Below are positions 34,569 to 44,310 of a stretch of 64,000 bases of DNA, one piece after another. The notes under the pieces are model-generated. The model was given only the letters and a program-made list of their open reading frames with translations, searched no databases and was not told where the DNA came from. The position numbers and the translations under genes were made by a program. Position 1 is the stretch's first letter. Each line of letters starts with the position of its first letter. The DNA comes from Chryseobacterium aureum (lineage in GTDB: Bacteria > Bacteroidota > Bacteroidia > Flavobacteriales > Weeksellaceae), in contig NZ_CP034661.1 of assembly GCF_003971235.1 (NCBI RefSeq), positions 2,170,001-2,234,000 of the forward strand, given 5' to 3'.

Positions 34569-35267
34569 ATGAATACATTCGAATTTACCCTTCGTCTCCT
34601 TACCGCATTTGCCTTAGGTGCAAGTATTGGTTTCGAAAGACAGTGGCGTCAGAAAAGCGCAGGTCTCCGCACCAATACTCTTGTATGTCTTGGCTCAGCT
34701 GCATTTGTTCTTCTTTCTATCAGAATTGGAGGTGATGCAACTGGCAGAATTGCCTCTTATATTGTAAGCGGTATTGGGTTTTTGGGTGGAGGCGTCATCA
34801 TGAAAGACGGACTCACCGTGAGAGGACTCAATACAGCAGCTACTATCTGGTGCTCTGCATCTGTAGGATCGCTCAGTGCCATGGGATTCCCTTTTGAAGC
34901 AGCCATTACCAGTGGATTTATTATCCTTACCCATATTATCCTTCGGCCTTTAGGCGTAAAACTGGGCAATACGATCACCAACAGAAACCATTATACCGAA
35001 TATCTTCTCAGCATCAAGTGCAAAAGTGAGGTGGAAAATCATGTCCGCGTACAACTCATGCAGTCTCTGAGCGGAAATGATAAAGTATTACTGAAATCCC
35101 TTACCAGCGATGACAATGGCCTGCCGGAAAATGCCATCATTACAGCAGAAGTCCACGCTTCTACCCCACAGGACAGTTTCATGGAAAAAACCGCCAGCAG
35201 ACTTACCATTGAAGATAAAGTCATCAAAGTAAGCTGGGAAATCATAGGCACTGAAAACGATTTGTAA
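34569..35267 (+). CDS. mgtC: MgtC/SapB family membrane protein
   Basis: The 232-residue protein has four or five N-terminal helices with the family signature: ALGASIGFERQWRQKSAGLRT, LVCLGSAAFVLLS, YIVSGIGFLGGGVIMK and GLNTAATIWCSASVG. A cytoplasmic ACT-like C-terminal part (residues 140-230) follows. MgtC proteins help cells cope with low Mg2+ and tune membrane energetics. It is the first structural gene after the leader peptide and is followed 22 bases later by the Mg2+ ATPase, the same order of functions as mgtCB in Salmonella. Confidence 0.93.
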   Translation: MNTFEFTLRLLTAFALGASIGFERQWRQKSAGLRTNTLVCLGSAAFVLLSIRIGGDATGRIASYIVSGIGFLGGGVIMKDGLTVRGLNTAATIWCSASVGSLSAMGFPFEAAITSGFIILTHIILRPLGVKLGNTITNRNHYTEYLLSIKCKSEVENHVRVQLMQSLSGNDKVLLKSLTSDDNGLPENAIITAEVHASTPQDSFMEKTASRLTIEDKVIKVSWEIIGTENDL

Positions 35268-35289
35268 CCTTAAAAACAACCTTGAAGCA

Positions 35290-37962
35290 ATGTTAAAACA
35301 ATCTTCAAACAAAAATCTCAATTCCGCAGCTCTTGTAAAATTGAAAGAAGCTGCTGCCGAGAACGAAAAAATGATTTATGCCCTGCTGGAAACCTCAGAA
35401 GAAGGGCTCAGTGAAAACACAGTAAAAGACCGGCTGAAAATTTATGGTAAAAATGAAATTGCTACCCAAAAAGCCCCCTCATGGCTGAAACAGTTTGCCC
35501 ATTCTTTTTTTAATCCATTCAATTATATCCTGGCCTGTATTGCCGTCATTTCATTATTCATTGATGCCATTCTTGTGCCTGCCGGTGAAAAAGATTTCAG
35601 CACCACTGTTATTATTTCGTTTATGCTGCTATTCAGTACAGTCTTAAGGTTTATTCAGGAATTCAGAAGCAATAAAGCCGCAGAAACATTAAAGAAGATG
35701 GTAAAAACAAGCTGTCTCACCAAAAGAAAATTTAATGAAAGTGAAGAAATAGAAATTACGGACATCGTTCCCGGGGATATTATCATTCTGTCTGCCGGGG
35801 ATATGGTTCCGGCCGACTGCAGAATCCTTAAAAGCAAAGATCTTTTCATCAGTGAATCTATCCTGACAGGGGAAGCCCTTCCGGTAGAGAAAAGTGCACT
35901 TCCTATCAAAGATGCTAAAGAGCGCAATCCCCTCAGCCTTCAGAATATCTGTTTTATGGGGACCAATGTAGTAAGCGGTTCAGCAACTGTTGTGGTGGCC
36001 AACACCGGTATTTTCACCTATTTCGGAAGCATCAGCAGAAGTCTGATTTCCAAAAGACCCGAAACAGCATTTGATATCGGAGTCAATAAAGTGAGCTATC
36101 TGCTGATCAGATTTATGCTGATCATGACACCTGTTATTTTTCTGATCAATGGCCTGGTAAAGGGAGACTGGATGCAGGCTTTATTATTTGCCATTGCCGT
36201 TGCTGTAGGATTAACGCCCGAAATGCTTCCCATGATTGTAACTGCGAATCTCGCTAAAGGAGCAGTGAATATGAGCAAAAAGAAAGTCATTGTTAAAAGG
36301 CTGAATGCTATTCAGAATATTGGTGCCATGGATATTCTATGTACTGATAAAACAGGAACCCTTACCCTGGATAAGATTGTACTGGAAACCCACCTCAACG
36401 TTCGTGGTATTGAAGATGATGAAGTCTTGAAATGGGGCTATCTCAACAGTTTCCATCAAACCGGTCTCAAAAATCTTTTGGATCAGGCCGTTCTGGATCA
36501 TGCTGAAGTTCATAACCTCATGAAAGCTGATGAACTTTACCAAAAGGTAGATGAAATTCCTTTTGATTTTGAAAGAAGAAGAATGTCTGTCATTCTGAAT
36601 ACTTCCCAGGGAAAACACCTGATGATCTGCAAAGGAGCAGTAGAAGAAATGCTTCCTTTATGTCAGCATGCACTAGATCCGGGAGAAGATCACAGCCTGC
36701 ACATAGAAAATGACAATATCGTTCCTCTGGATCATCTTATGAAGCAGCAGATCATCAGAATGTCCGAGAAACTGAATGCAGAAGGACAACGTGTATTACT
36801 GATTGCCATCCGGGAATTTGACGGTGATCATCCATTAAATTATTCTGTAGCCGATGAAAAGAATCTTACCCTCACAGGATTTATGGGATTTCTTGATCCG
36901 GCCAAACCTTCAGCAGAACCTAGCATCAAAGCTTTACACAAACTGGGTGTAGAAGTAAAAGTAGTAACCGGAGACAATGATATTGTTGCCAAAAAAATAT
37001 GTCATGATGTTGGAATTCCTATCAATACTGTTATGCTGGGTGAGGAACTGGAGCAAATGAGTGACGAGGAGCTTTGTAAAGATATGGATCTCTATTCGGT
37101 TTTTGCTAAAGTAAGCCCTCTGCAAAAACAGCGTATCGTAAAAATATTAAGATCCAAAGGTCATACCGTTGGTTTTATGGGTGATGGAATCAATGATGCA
37201 GCAGCTATTAAAGAAGCAGATGTAGGAATTTCTGTTGATACCGGAGCTGACATCGCTAAGGAAAGTGCGGATATCATCCTGCTGGAAAAAGATCTGATGG
37301 TCCTTAGAAGCGGCGTCATCTATGGAAGAAGAACCTTCGGAAATATTGTGAAGTATATCAAAATGACAGCCAGCAGCAATTTCGGAAATATGTTCAGCAT
37401 GATTGGAGCCAGTGCGCTGCTTCCGTTTCTGCCCATGCTTCCATTACAGATTCTGACCCAGAATTTACTCTATGATGTATCTCAGTCATCCATTCCGTGG
37501 GATACCATGGATAAAGACTTTCTGGAAACCCCTAAAAAATGGGAGGCCGGAAGCATCAAAAAGTTTATGCTTTATATAGGACCGCTAAGTTCCATTTTTG
37601 ATTACGTAACGTTTGCGGTAATGTTTTTTATTTTCAAAGCCAATACACCGGAACAACAAAATTTGTTTCAGACAGGCTGGTTTGTGGAAGGTTTATTGTC
37701 CCAGACTCTGATTGTCCATATCATCAGAACCAAAAAAATTCCATTCATTCAAAGCTGGGCTGCTACACCGGTCGTTGCTTTAACAAGTTTAATCATGCTG
37801 ATCGGAATTCTCATTCCCTTCACTCCAATGGCCGTGTATCTGAAAATGCAGCCTTTACCTCTGAGCTACTTCCCCTATTTAGCAGGAATTCTTACAGGTT
37901 ATTGTATGGTAACACAGCTCGTTAAACAATGGTTTATCAGAAAATTCGGACAGTGGCTTTAA
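35290..37962 (+). CDS. mgtA: Magnesium-translocating P-type ATPase (MgtA/MgtB type)
   Basis: The 890-residue pump imports Mg2+ using ATP. It has the N-terminal cation-ATPase segment (LSENTVKDRLKIYGKNEI), the actuator loop (ESILTGEALPVEK), the phosphorylation site DKTGTLTLDK, nucleotide-binding CKGAVEEML and the hinge MGDGINDAAAIKEADVGIS. Ten helices are expected; TM6-region YDVSQSSIPWDTMD matches the Mg2+ subgroup. Its length fits MgtA. It follows mgtC by 22 bases. Membrane location is certain; Mg2+ specificity rests on family motifs and the mgtC neighbour. Confidence 0.94.
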   Translation: MLKQSSNKNLNSAALVKLKEAAAENEKMIYALLETSEEGLSENTVKDRLKIYGKNEIATQKAPSWLKQFAHSFFNPFNYILACIAVISLFIDAILVPAGEKDFSTTVIISFMLLFSTVLRFIQEFRSNKAAETLKKMVKTSCLTKRKFNESEEIEITDIVPGDIIILSAGDMVPADCRILKSKDLFISESILTGEALPVEKSALPIKDAKERNPLSLQNICFMGTNVVSGSATVVVANTGIFTYFGSISRSLISKRPETAFDIGVNKVSYLLIRFMLIMTPVIFLINGLVKGDWMQALLFAIAVAVGLTPEMLPMIVTANLAKGAVNMSKKKVIVKRLNAIQNIGAMDILCTDKTGTLTLDKIVLETHLNVRGIEDDEVLKWGYLNSFHQTGLKNLLDQAVLDHAEVHNLMKADELYQKVDEIPFDFERRRMSVILNTSQGKHLMICKGAVEEMLPLCQHALDPGEDHSLHIENDNIVPLDHLMKQQIIRMSEKLNAEGQRVLLIAIREFDGDHPLNYSVADEKNLTLTGFMGFLDPAKPSAEPSIKALHKLGVEVKVVTGDNDIVAKKICHDVGIPINTVMLGEELEQMSDEELCKDMDLYSVFAKVSPLQKQRIVKILRSKGHTVGFMGDGINDAAAIKEADVGISVDTGADIAKESADIILLEKDLMVLRSGVIYGRRTFGNIVKYIKMTASSNFGNMFSMIGASALLPFLPMLPLQILTQNLLYDVSQSSIPWDTMDKDFLETPKKWEAGSIKKFMLYIGPLSSIFDYVTFAVMFFIFKANTPEQQNLFQTGWFVEGLLSQTLIVHIIRTKKIPFIQSWAATPVVALTSLIMLIGILIPFTPMAVYLKMQPLPLSYFPYLAGILTGYCMVTQLVKQWFIRKFGQWL

Positions 37963-38015
37963 TCTAAGAAAGCTGCAAATCCTTAAATATAAAATAATGG
38001 TTATAAATAACTTAT

Positions 38016-39119
38016 ATGAGAAAAACAGTCTTAGCAATAGTACTTTTAACATTTGTTACCGCTTGTAAAAATCCTAACAGTGAAATCCCGCAGGATCAGG
38101 ATCTCCGTATAAAAAACGATCAGGTGACTGTTCCGGAAAACAATCCTGTATTAAAAAAAATTAAAACACAGGCCGTTACTGAACAGGAGCACAGCGATGG
38201 GGTAATTTCGGCAGGAACAATCCAGGCTATCCCCAATCATTATGCAGAAATTGCCAGCCCTTTTTCCGGAAGAATTATGCAGTCATTCATTAAGCTGGGA
38301 CAAAACGTTTCTGCCGGAAGTCCTCTTTTTGAAATCCTTTCTTCAGATTATTTTTCCGTTCAAAAGGATTATACAGATGCTTTAAATGATGTGCAGCTTG
38401 CAGAAAAAAATTACAGACGCCAGCAGGATCTTGTAAAACATGGAGTGGGTATCCAGAAAGAGCTGGATGAAGCGGAAACCGATTTTAAAAATAAAAAGAC
38501 ATCCTTATCCAATGCTTCTTCAGCCTTAAAAGTCTATAACAGTAAAGGAGGAGGTATTGGAAGTCCCCTTATTGTAAGGGCTCCCATTAGTGGAGAAATT
38601 ATCTCCAACACAATTGTAAATGGGCAATACCTGAAAGGTGATGCGGATCCGGTAATGATCATTGCAGAATTATCAAAAGTCTGGATTTCCGGAGATGTGA
38701 AGGAAAAAGACATTCGTTTTGTCAATACCGGAGATCAGGTTTCGGTCCGGGTAAGTGCTTATCCTGACAGGAATATTACCGGAAAAGTATACCACATCAA
38801 TGAAGTTGTAGACGAAGATACCCGAAGTATAAAAGTTCTTATTGAGTGTGATAATCCGGACAGAAAATTAAAGCCGGGAATGTATGCCACCGTTAATTTC
38901 TCAACAGCTCCTGAAAAAGCCGTAATGATTCCTGTAACTGCTGTAATGCAGCAGGATGACTCCCAATATGTATGGGTAAAAACAGGAAAGAACCAATTTA
39001 CAAGACGTTCAGTAACCACGGGAGAAACAGATCAGAAAACCATTAGAATAACATCCGGCCTGAAACCCGGAGAAACCATCATCACTCAAGGAGGAATCTA
39101 TATGCTGGATGCAAAATAA
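38016..39119 (+). CDS. RND efflux periplasmic adaptor, lipoprotein (CzcB/CusB type)
   Basis: The 367-residue adaptor links the inner-membrane pump to the outer-membrane channel. It has a lipobox (FVTACKN, Cys17), a lipoyl-like half-motif (EIASPFSGRIMQSFIKLGQNVSAGSPLFEI), a helical hairpin (residues 112-165) and beta-barrel and membrane-proximal parts (VWISGDVKEKDI, KPGMYATVNFS, GLKPGETIITQGG). There is no His-rich metal site at either end. It lies 53 bases after the Mg2+ ATPase and 14 bases before the pump gene. Confidence 0.92.
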   Translation: MRKTVLAIVLLTFVTACKNPNSEIPQDQDLRIKNDQVTVPENNPVLKKIKTQAVTEQEHSDGVISAGTIQAIPNHYAEIASPFSGRIMQSFIKLGQNVSAGSPLFEILSSDYFSVQKDYTDALNDVQLAEKNYRRQQDLVKHGVGIQKELDEAETDFKNKKTSLSNASSALKVYNSKGGGIGSPLIVRAPISGEIISNTIVNGQYLKGDADPVMIIAELSKVWISGDVKEKDIRFVNTGDQVSVRVSAYPDRNITGKVYHINEVVDEDTRSIKVLIECDNPDRKLKPGMYATVNFSTAPEKAVMIPVTAVMQQDDSQYVWVKTGKNQFTRRSVTTGETDQKTIRITSGLKPGETIITQGGIYMLDAK

Positions 39120-39133
39120 GGAAATGAAAAATT

Positions 39134-42100
39134 ATGAAGAAACTACTTACAATCTCTATACAAAAGAGATGGCTTATGCTTGCCCTCTTCCTTTTACTGG
39201 GATTTTTCGGGTACTATTCCTGGACCAGATTATCCATTGAAGCCTATCCTGATATTGCCGATGTAACTTCACAGGTAGTAACACAGGTTCCGGGTCTGGC
39301 AGCTGAAGAAGTGGAGCAACAAATCACCATTCCGCTGGAAAGATCTCTGAACGGGCTTCCGGGAATGCATGTGATGCGAAGCAAAAGTACCTTCGGACTG
39401 TCCATTATCACTATGGTTTTTGATGACGGGATAGATGATTACTGGGCAAGGCAGCGTATCCAGGAAAGACTTACAGATGTGGAACTTCCTTATGGTGCAC
39501 AACCTGGATTGGACCCCCTTACCTCTCCTATCGGCGAAGTATACCGTTATATCATTGAAAGTAACAGCCACAGTCTCCGGGAGCTTACAGATTTACAAAA
39601 ATTTGTGATCATCCCTCGTATCAAACAAGTCTCGGGAATTGATGATGTCACCAATTTCGGAGGAATTACCACCCAGTTTCAGATCGAGCTGGATCCGCAT
39701 AAACTCGAGCAATACGGACTGTCACTTTCTGAAGTTACCGAAACGATTGCCAAAAACAACGTGAGCGCCGGAGGAAGTATGCTTCCCCGCGGAAACCTTG
39801 CCTATGTAATTCGTGGAATTGGTCTGGTAAAAGATTTAAATGATCTTGGAAAAATTGTAGTCAAAACCCAAAATGGCGTTCCTGTTTTTCTGAATGATGT
39901 AGGAACACTGAAATACGGAAATCTTGAAAGAAAAGGAATTCTTGGCTATACCGACAGAAAACGCAATTATTCTGAAAGTGTGGAAGGTATTGTACTGTTA
40001 TTAAGAGGCCAGAATCCTTCACAAGTATTGGAAGGAGTGCATGAAGCCATTGAAGAACTGAATAACGAAACCCTTCCTCCGGGAGTAAAAATTCATCCTT
40101 TTCTGGACAGAACGGACCTTGTCAAAACAACTCTTACCACAGTGTCCCATACCCTTACCGAAGGAATTGTTTTGGTTATTATTGTGCTGATTGTATTTCT
40201 TGGAAGCTGGCGCGGTGCATTGCTGGTGGCTATTACCATTCCGTTTTCTTTATTATTTGCTTTTATATTAATGCATTTTACCAATATTCCGGCCAATCTT
40301 CTTTCACTGGGAGCTATTGATTTCGGAATCATTGTAGACGGAGCCATCGTCATGCTGGAAACCATTCTGAAGAAAAGAGAAGAAAATACTGAAGATACAC
40401 TGGAAGAAAAAACAGTTACCCAAAGAGTAATTGAAGTGGCCAAACCCATTTTCTTTTCCACCATCATTATCATTACCGCCTATCTACCTCTGTTCGCTTT
40501 TGAAAGAGTAGAAAAAAAATTATTTACCCCAATGGCTTTTACTGTAGGATATGCTCTGTTGGGAGCTCTCGCTGTAGCATTGCTTCTGATCCCCGGATTG
40601 GCTTATGTGATCTATAGAAAACCACAAAAGATTTATCACAATAAATGGCTTGAAAAACTAAGTACAGCCTATGGAAAAAGCATCGGGAAAATAATGCAGG
40701 CTCCCAAAAGAGTCATAATCCCTGTTACGCTGGTCTTGATATCTGCCGGAATTCTTTCGTACAATGTAGGAAAAGACTTCCTTCCGGAACTGGATGAAGG
40801 TTCTATATGGCTTCAGGTACAGCTGCCTCCCGGAATTTCTTTAGCCCAATCAAAAGAGATGAGTGATACTCTTCGCGCCCGTACCCTCAAACATCCCGAA
40901 ATTACTTATATGATGATACAGGCAGGACGTAATGATGATGGTACCGACCCATGGACGGCTTCCCACTTTGAAGTCTCCATCGGAATAAAACCTTACAGCG
41001 AGTGGCCGGCAGGAAAAACAAAAGCAGACCTCATTAAAGAACTGGCAGCAGATTATAAAAACATGCCGGGATTCACCGTAGGATTTTCGCAGCCTATGAT
41101 TGACGGGGTAATGGACAAAATCTCCGGAGCCCACAGTGAACTGGTAGTGAAAGTATATGGAGAAGATTTTAAAGAAACCCGAAGAATTGCAGAAAATATA
41201 TTGTCAACTTTACATAAAATCCCGGGCTCAGCAGATCTTGCCATTGATCAGGAACCGCCACTGCCCCAGCTGCAGATTATTGCCAACAGAGACAAAATTG
41301 CCCAATATGGTCTGAATGTAGCTGATGTAGCCGATCTTATTGAAGTGGCATTAGGGGGAAAAGCCATCTCTCAAATCTTTATCGGCAATAAAGTGTATGA
41401 CATTTCATGCCGTTACACAGAAGACAGCCGCGACACTCCAGACAAAATCGGAAACCTGATGCTTACCTCAGCTTCCGGAGCAAAAATCCCTTTATCACAG
41501 GTAGCAGAAGTGAAACTGAGTACCGGAGAAAGCACCATTACCCGAGAAATAAATAAACGACATCTTACGGTAAAGCTGAATTTAAGAGGAACCGATCTTT
41601 CTTCTTTCCTGAAAAATGCCCAGGATAAAATTGAAAAAGACATTAAGTACGATCACGAGAAATACCAGATCAAATGGGGCGGACAGTTTGAAAATCAAAA
41701 CAGAGCCTATTCCAGACTGGCATTTATTGTTCCGTTGGCATTAGCCATCATGTTCCTGTTATTGTATGGTGCTTTTGGAGATTTCAGGCAGGCTTTGGTT
41801 CTGATGTCTATTGTTCCACTGGCTTTATTTGGCGGAATGCTGGCACTCAATATCCGGGGTATGTCTCTGAATGTTTCTTCAGCAGTAGGATTTATCGCAT
41901 TATTCGGAGTTGCCATCCAGAACGGGGTCATTATGATTTCCCATATCAATGATCTCCGTAAGAAAGGATATGAACTGAAAGAAGCTGCCATCAAAGGGGC
42001 AAAAGACCGTTTCAGACCTGTACTGATGACTGCAACGGTTGCCGTAATCGGATTATTCCCGGCATCCTTAGCTACAGGAATTGGTTCTGATGTACAGCGC

Positions 42101-42229
42101 CCGCTGGCAACAGTCATCGTCTACGGACTCATGTTCTCTACTATTTTAACCCTATTCGTCCTGCCGTCTATTTATTGTATGGCTGAACGCCGAAGTGAAA
42201 AACAAAATTTGAAATCAGATGAAAATTAG
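39134..42229 (+). CDS. Heavy-metal RND pump, divalent-type (CzcA/CusA family)
   Basis: The 1031-residue proton-driven pump has twelve helices and two large periplasmic loops. Family stretches include AYPDIADVTSQVVTQVPG, RSKSTFGLSIITMVF and GVAIQNGVIMISHIND. Helix 4 reads AIDFGIIVDGAIVMLE with D396, D402 and E409. The D-D-E set marks CzcA-like pumps for divalent ions such as Co2+, Zn2+, Cd2+ or Ni2+, whereas Cu+/Ag+ pumps lack it. Its end overlaps the TolC gene by 11 bases. Metal choice is inferred from these residues; no test is possible here. Confidence 0.93.
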   Translation: MKKLLTISIQKRWLMLALFLLLGFFGYYSWTRLSIEAYPDIADVTSQVVTQVPGLAAEEVEQQITIPLERSLNGLPGMHVMRSKSTFGLSIITMVFDDGIDDYWARQRIQERLTDVELPYGAQPGLDPLTSPIGEVYRYIIESNSHSLRELTDLQKFVIIPRIKQVSGIDDVTNFGGITTQFQIELDPHKLEQYGLSLSEVTETIAKNNVSAGGSMLPRGNLAYVIRGIGLVKDLNDLGKIVVKTQNGVPVFLNDVGTLKYGNLERKGILGYTDRKRNYSESVEGIVLLLRGQNPSQVLEGVHEAIEELNNETLPPGVKIHPFLDRTDLVKTTLTTVSHTLTEGIVLVIIVLIVFLGSWRGALLVAITIPFSLLFAFILMHFTNIPANLLSLGAIDFGIIVDGAIVMLETILKKREENTEDTLEEKTVTQRVIEVAKPIFFSTIIIITAYLPLFAFERVEKKLFTPMAFTVGYALLGALAVALLLIPGLAYVIYRKPQKIYHNKWLEKLSTAYGKSIGKIMQAPKRVIIPVTLVLISAGILSYNVGKDFLPELDEGSIWLQVQLPPGISLAQSKEMSDTLRARTLKHPEITYMMIQAGRNDDGTDPWTASHFEVSIGIKPYSEWPAGKTKADLIKELAADYKNMPGFTVGFSQPMIDGVMDKISGAHSELVVKVYGEDFKETRRIAENILSTLHKIPGSADLAIDQEPPLPQLQIIANRDKIAQYGLNVADVADLIEVALGGKAISQIFIGNKVYDISCRYTEDSRDTPDKIGNLMLTSASGAKIPLSQVAEVKLSTGESTITREINKRHLTVKLNLRGTDLSSFLKNAQDKIEKDIKYDHEKYQIKWGGQFENQNRAYSRLAFIVPLALAIMFLLLYGAFGDFRQALVLMSIVPLALFGGMLALNIRGMSLNVSSAVGFIALFGVAIQNGVIMISHINDLRKKGYELKEAAIKGAKDRFRPVLMTATVAVIGLFPASLATGIGSDVQRPLATVIVYGLMFSTILTLFVLPSIYCMAERRSEKQNLKSDEN

Positions 42230-43484
42230 AGTTCGCTTTATTATACTATCTGTCGTATTGCTAAGCATCACAGATACGAAGGCACAGGAAAAAGAACTTT
42301 TACCATTCGAAGAATACCTGAACCTTGTCGGAAATAAAAATCTGGGCTACGCTTCTCAGAAATATAATGTAAGTATGGCCGAAGCCGCTATCCAGACTGC
42401 CAATATGTTTCCTGACCCTCAACTGGAAATGGAAACTTCCAATAACGGAGTGAATCAGAATATGGGGTACGTCTACGGAGCTTCCATCGGCTGGACGCTC
42501 GAACTGGGTGGTAAAAGAAAAGCCAGAGTAAATCTCGCAAGAAATCAATCGGCGCTGAGTACAATACAACTGCAGGATTTTTTCAGAAACCTCCGTGCGG
42601 ATGCAAGCTTAGCTTATATTGAAGCCCTAAAATCCAAAGCTTTGCTTGAAGTACAGCAGGATTCTTATAAAAATATGCAGCAGCTGGCAAAATCCGACAG
42701 TATCCGTTACCAATTGGGAACCATATCACTCATAACATCCAGGCAAAGTAAACTGGAAGCAGCTTCTCTTCTCAATGAAGTATATCAGGCTGAAAGTGCA
42801 GAACAGCAGTCTCTCACCAGTTTATCAGTTTTTCTCGGAGACAGCAGAATGACAGACAGAGACGTTGCCGGAGACTTTAATGCCTTCAACAGGGATTTCA
42901 ATAGTGATGACCTGATTCTTCAGGCGTTGAATGAGAGAGCAGATTTATTGGCAGCCAGACAAAATACAGAGGTTGCCAAAAGCCAGATTAATCTTGAAAA
43001 AGCTAATAGAGTCATTGATCTAGGCATCAGCGCCGGAGCTGAACGTCATACCGAAGCTACCAATGAAATTGCTCCTTCCCCAACCGTAAATGCCGTAAAA
43101 ATGGGGATCAGCATTCCTTTGAAATTTTCCAACCGAAGAAACGCAGGATTGAAAATTGCCGAAATGGCTCATTCTCAGGCAGAAGTTGAATATAAACAGA
43201 TTGAACAGGGTATAAAAGCTGAAGTGATGCAGGCCTATCAACAATATGCAGCCACGCAGAAACAGCTCAGACAGTTCCATAACGGAATGCTTTCAGAAGC
43301 ACAAACCATTCTGGAAGGGATCATATACAGCTACAAAAGAGGGGAAAGCTCTATCCTTGAAGTTCTGAATGCCCAGAGAACTTATAACAACGTTCGAAAA
43401 GAGTATTATCAGACGCTGGCAGATAATGCGGTGGCTTTAATAGAACTTGAGCGTAAAGCAGGAATCTGGGATATTCATTTTTAG
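42219..43484 (+). CDS. TolC-family outer-membrane efflux protein (CzcC type)
   Basis: The 421-residue protein has a signal peptide (ending TDTKAQ) and two repeats of long helices typical of TolC-type channels: MAEAAIQTANMFPDPQLEME, TLELGGKRKARVNLARNQ, then SQINLEKANRVIDLGIS and YKRGESSILEVLNAQRTYNNVRKEYYQTL. It completes the tripartite pump. The ATG lies within the end of the pump gene, which couples the two. No intrinsic terminator is visible right after it; repeat-rich DNA follows. Confidence 0.92.
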   Translation: MKIRVRFIILSVVLLSITDTKAQEKELLPFEEYLNLVGNKNLGYASQKYNVSMAEAAIQTANMFPDPQLEMETSNNGVNQNMGYVYGASIGWTLELGGKRKARVNLARNQSALSTIQLQDFFRNLRADASLAYIEALKSKALLEVQQDSYKNMQQLAKSDSIRYQLGTISLITSRQSKLEAASLLNEVYQAESAEQQSLTSLSVFLGDSRMTDRDVAGDFNAFNRDFNSDDLILQALNERADLLAARQNTEVAKSQINLEKANRVIDLGISAGAERHTEATNEIAPSPTVNAVKMGISIPLKFSNRRNAGLKIAEMAHSQAEVEYKQIEQGIKAEVMQAYQQYAATQKQLRQFHNGMLSEAQTILEGIIYSYKRGESSILEVLNAQRTYNNVRKEYYQTLADNAVALIELERKAGIWDIHF

Positions 43485-43790
43485 AGGGAAGCTGGGAGAT
43501 GGAGGTTTATGGAAGCCGATGAATAAATACAAGCCGTTTAATGAACTTTTTTAGTATTACATATTCGTTTTAGAGAGAAGAGGGAAGCTGGAGGATGGAG
43601 GTTTATGGAAGCCGATGAATAAATACATGTCGTTTAATGAAATGATTAACACCTGGAATTTTCATCAGGGAATGACAACCGTAGTTTAAAAACGAGTATT
43701 ACCTCCAGCTTCCAACTTCCAGCTTCCAGTCTTATTATTGATTCTAAAAACACCAATATTACTTCCAGCCTCAATCCTTCGGCTCCCGGC
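43484..43790. repeat. Direct repeat pair and GA/CT-rich block after the efflux operon
   Basis: A unit of about 65 bases occurs twice (about 43484-43548 and 43571-43641). Both contain GAGGGAAGCTGG, GGAGGTTTATGGAAGCCG and ATGAATAAATACA, differing at a few positions. Further right, CTCCAGCTTCCAACTTCCAG and CTTCCAGCCTC motifs run in the complementary sense. The block fills the 346-base gap and shares motifs with 1.0 kb and 24.7 kb. Confidence 0.75.
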
Positions 43791-43794
43791 ATAA

Positions 43795-43832
43795 AAAAGC
43801 CCTGAAATCTATTTGATTTCAGGGCTTTTTTT
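43795..43832. terminator. Bidirectional terminator (efflux operon / DUF1801 gene)
   Basis: AAAGCCCTGAAATC and GATTTCAGGGCTTT form a 14-base stem with A and T runs on the two sides. It serves the efflux operon from the left and the DUF1801 gene from the right. Confidence 0.88.
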
Positions 43833-44286
43833 ATTTCTTATACTGTGTTTCATAAATTTTGATCCAGTCGGCCGCAGTCATTTTTTTACTAAGTTCGCCG
43901 ATCAGTTCAAAAGGGATGTCTTCTGCTTTTTTGAACCGGACACAGGATTTCCCCATATCCAGCTTCTTTTTGGAATGTTTGGGATATTCAGCCACAAACC
44001 AGTCAAGCAATTCCGGTGTGGAATACAGCCCCATATGATACAATGCTATAAAATTCTTCTGAGAAGCTATATTGATGAACGGAAGTGGAGTTCCCGGTGC
44101 ACAGTGATATCCCGCAGGATAGGTTTCCAAAGGAACCACCCAGCCTATCATCCCGTAATTGGTTGCTTCTTCAAAACCTTTTGGAAGGTTATCATTCACC
44201 GTATCGTAAAGTTTTTTGAAAGCTTCCTGTCTTTCTTCAGGAATCTTTGAGATATAATCTTCTATGGAAACTGACTGAATCTGCAT
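43831..44286 (-). CDS. DUF1801 domain protein
   Basis: The 151-residue protein belongs to DUF1801, a YdhG-like fold without a settled role. Its pattern includes YISKIPEERQEAFKKLYDTV, PKGFEEATNYGMIGWVVPL, FINIASQKNFIALYHMGLY and SCVRFKKAEDIPFELIGEL. There is no signal or membrane helix, so it is cytoplasmic. It follows the 473-residue exported protein by 24 bases on the same strand but does not look functionally tied to it. Confidence 0.85.
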   Translation of the reverse strand: MQIQSVSIEDYISKIPEERQEAFKKLYDTVNDNLPKGFEEATNYGMIGWVVPLETYPAGYHCAPGTPLPFINIASQKNFIALYHMGLYSTPELLDWFVAEYPKHSKKKLDMGKSCVRFKKAEDIPFELIGELSKKMTAADWIKIYETQYKK

Positions 44287-44310
44287 ATGGTATTTTTTTC
44301 TAAAATACGA

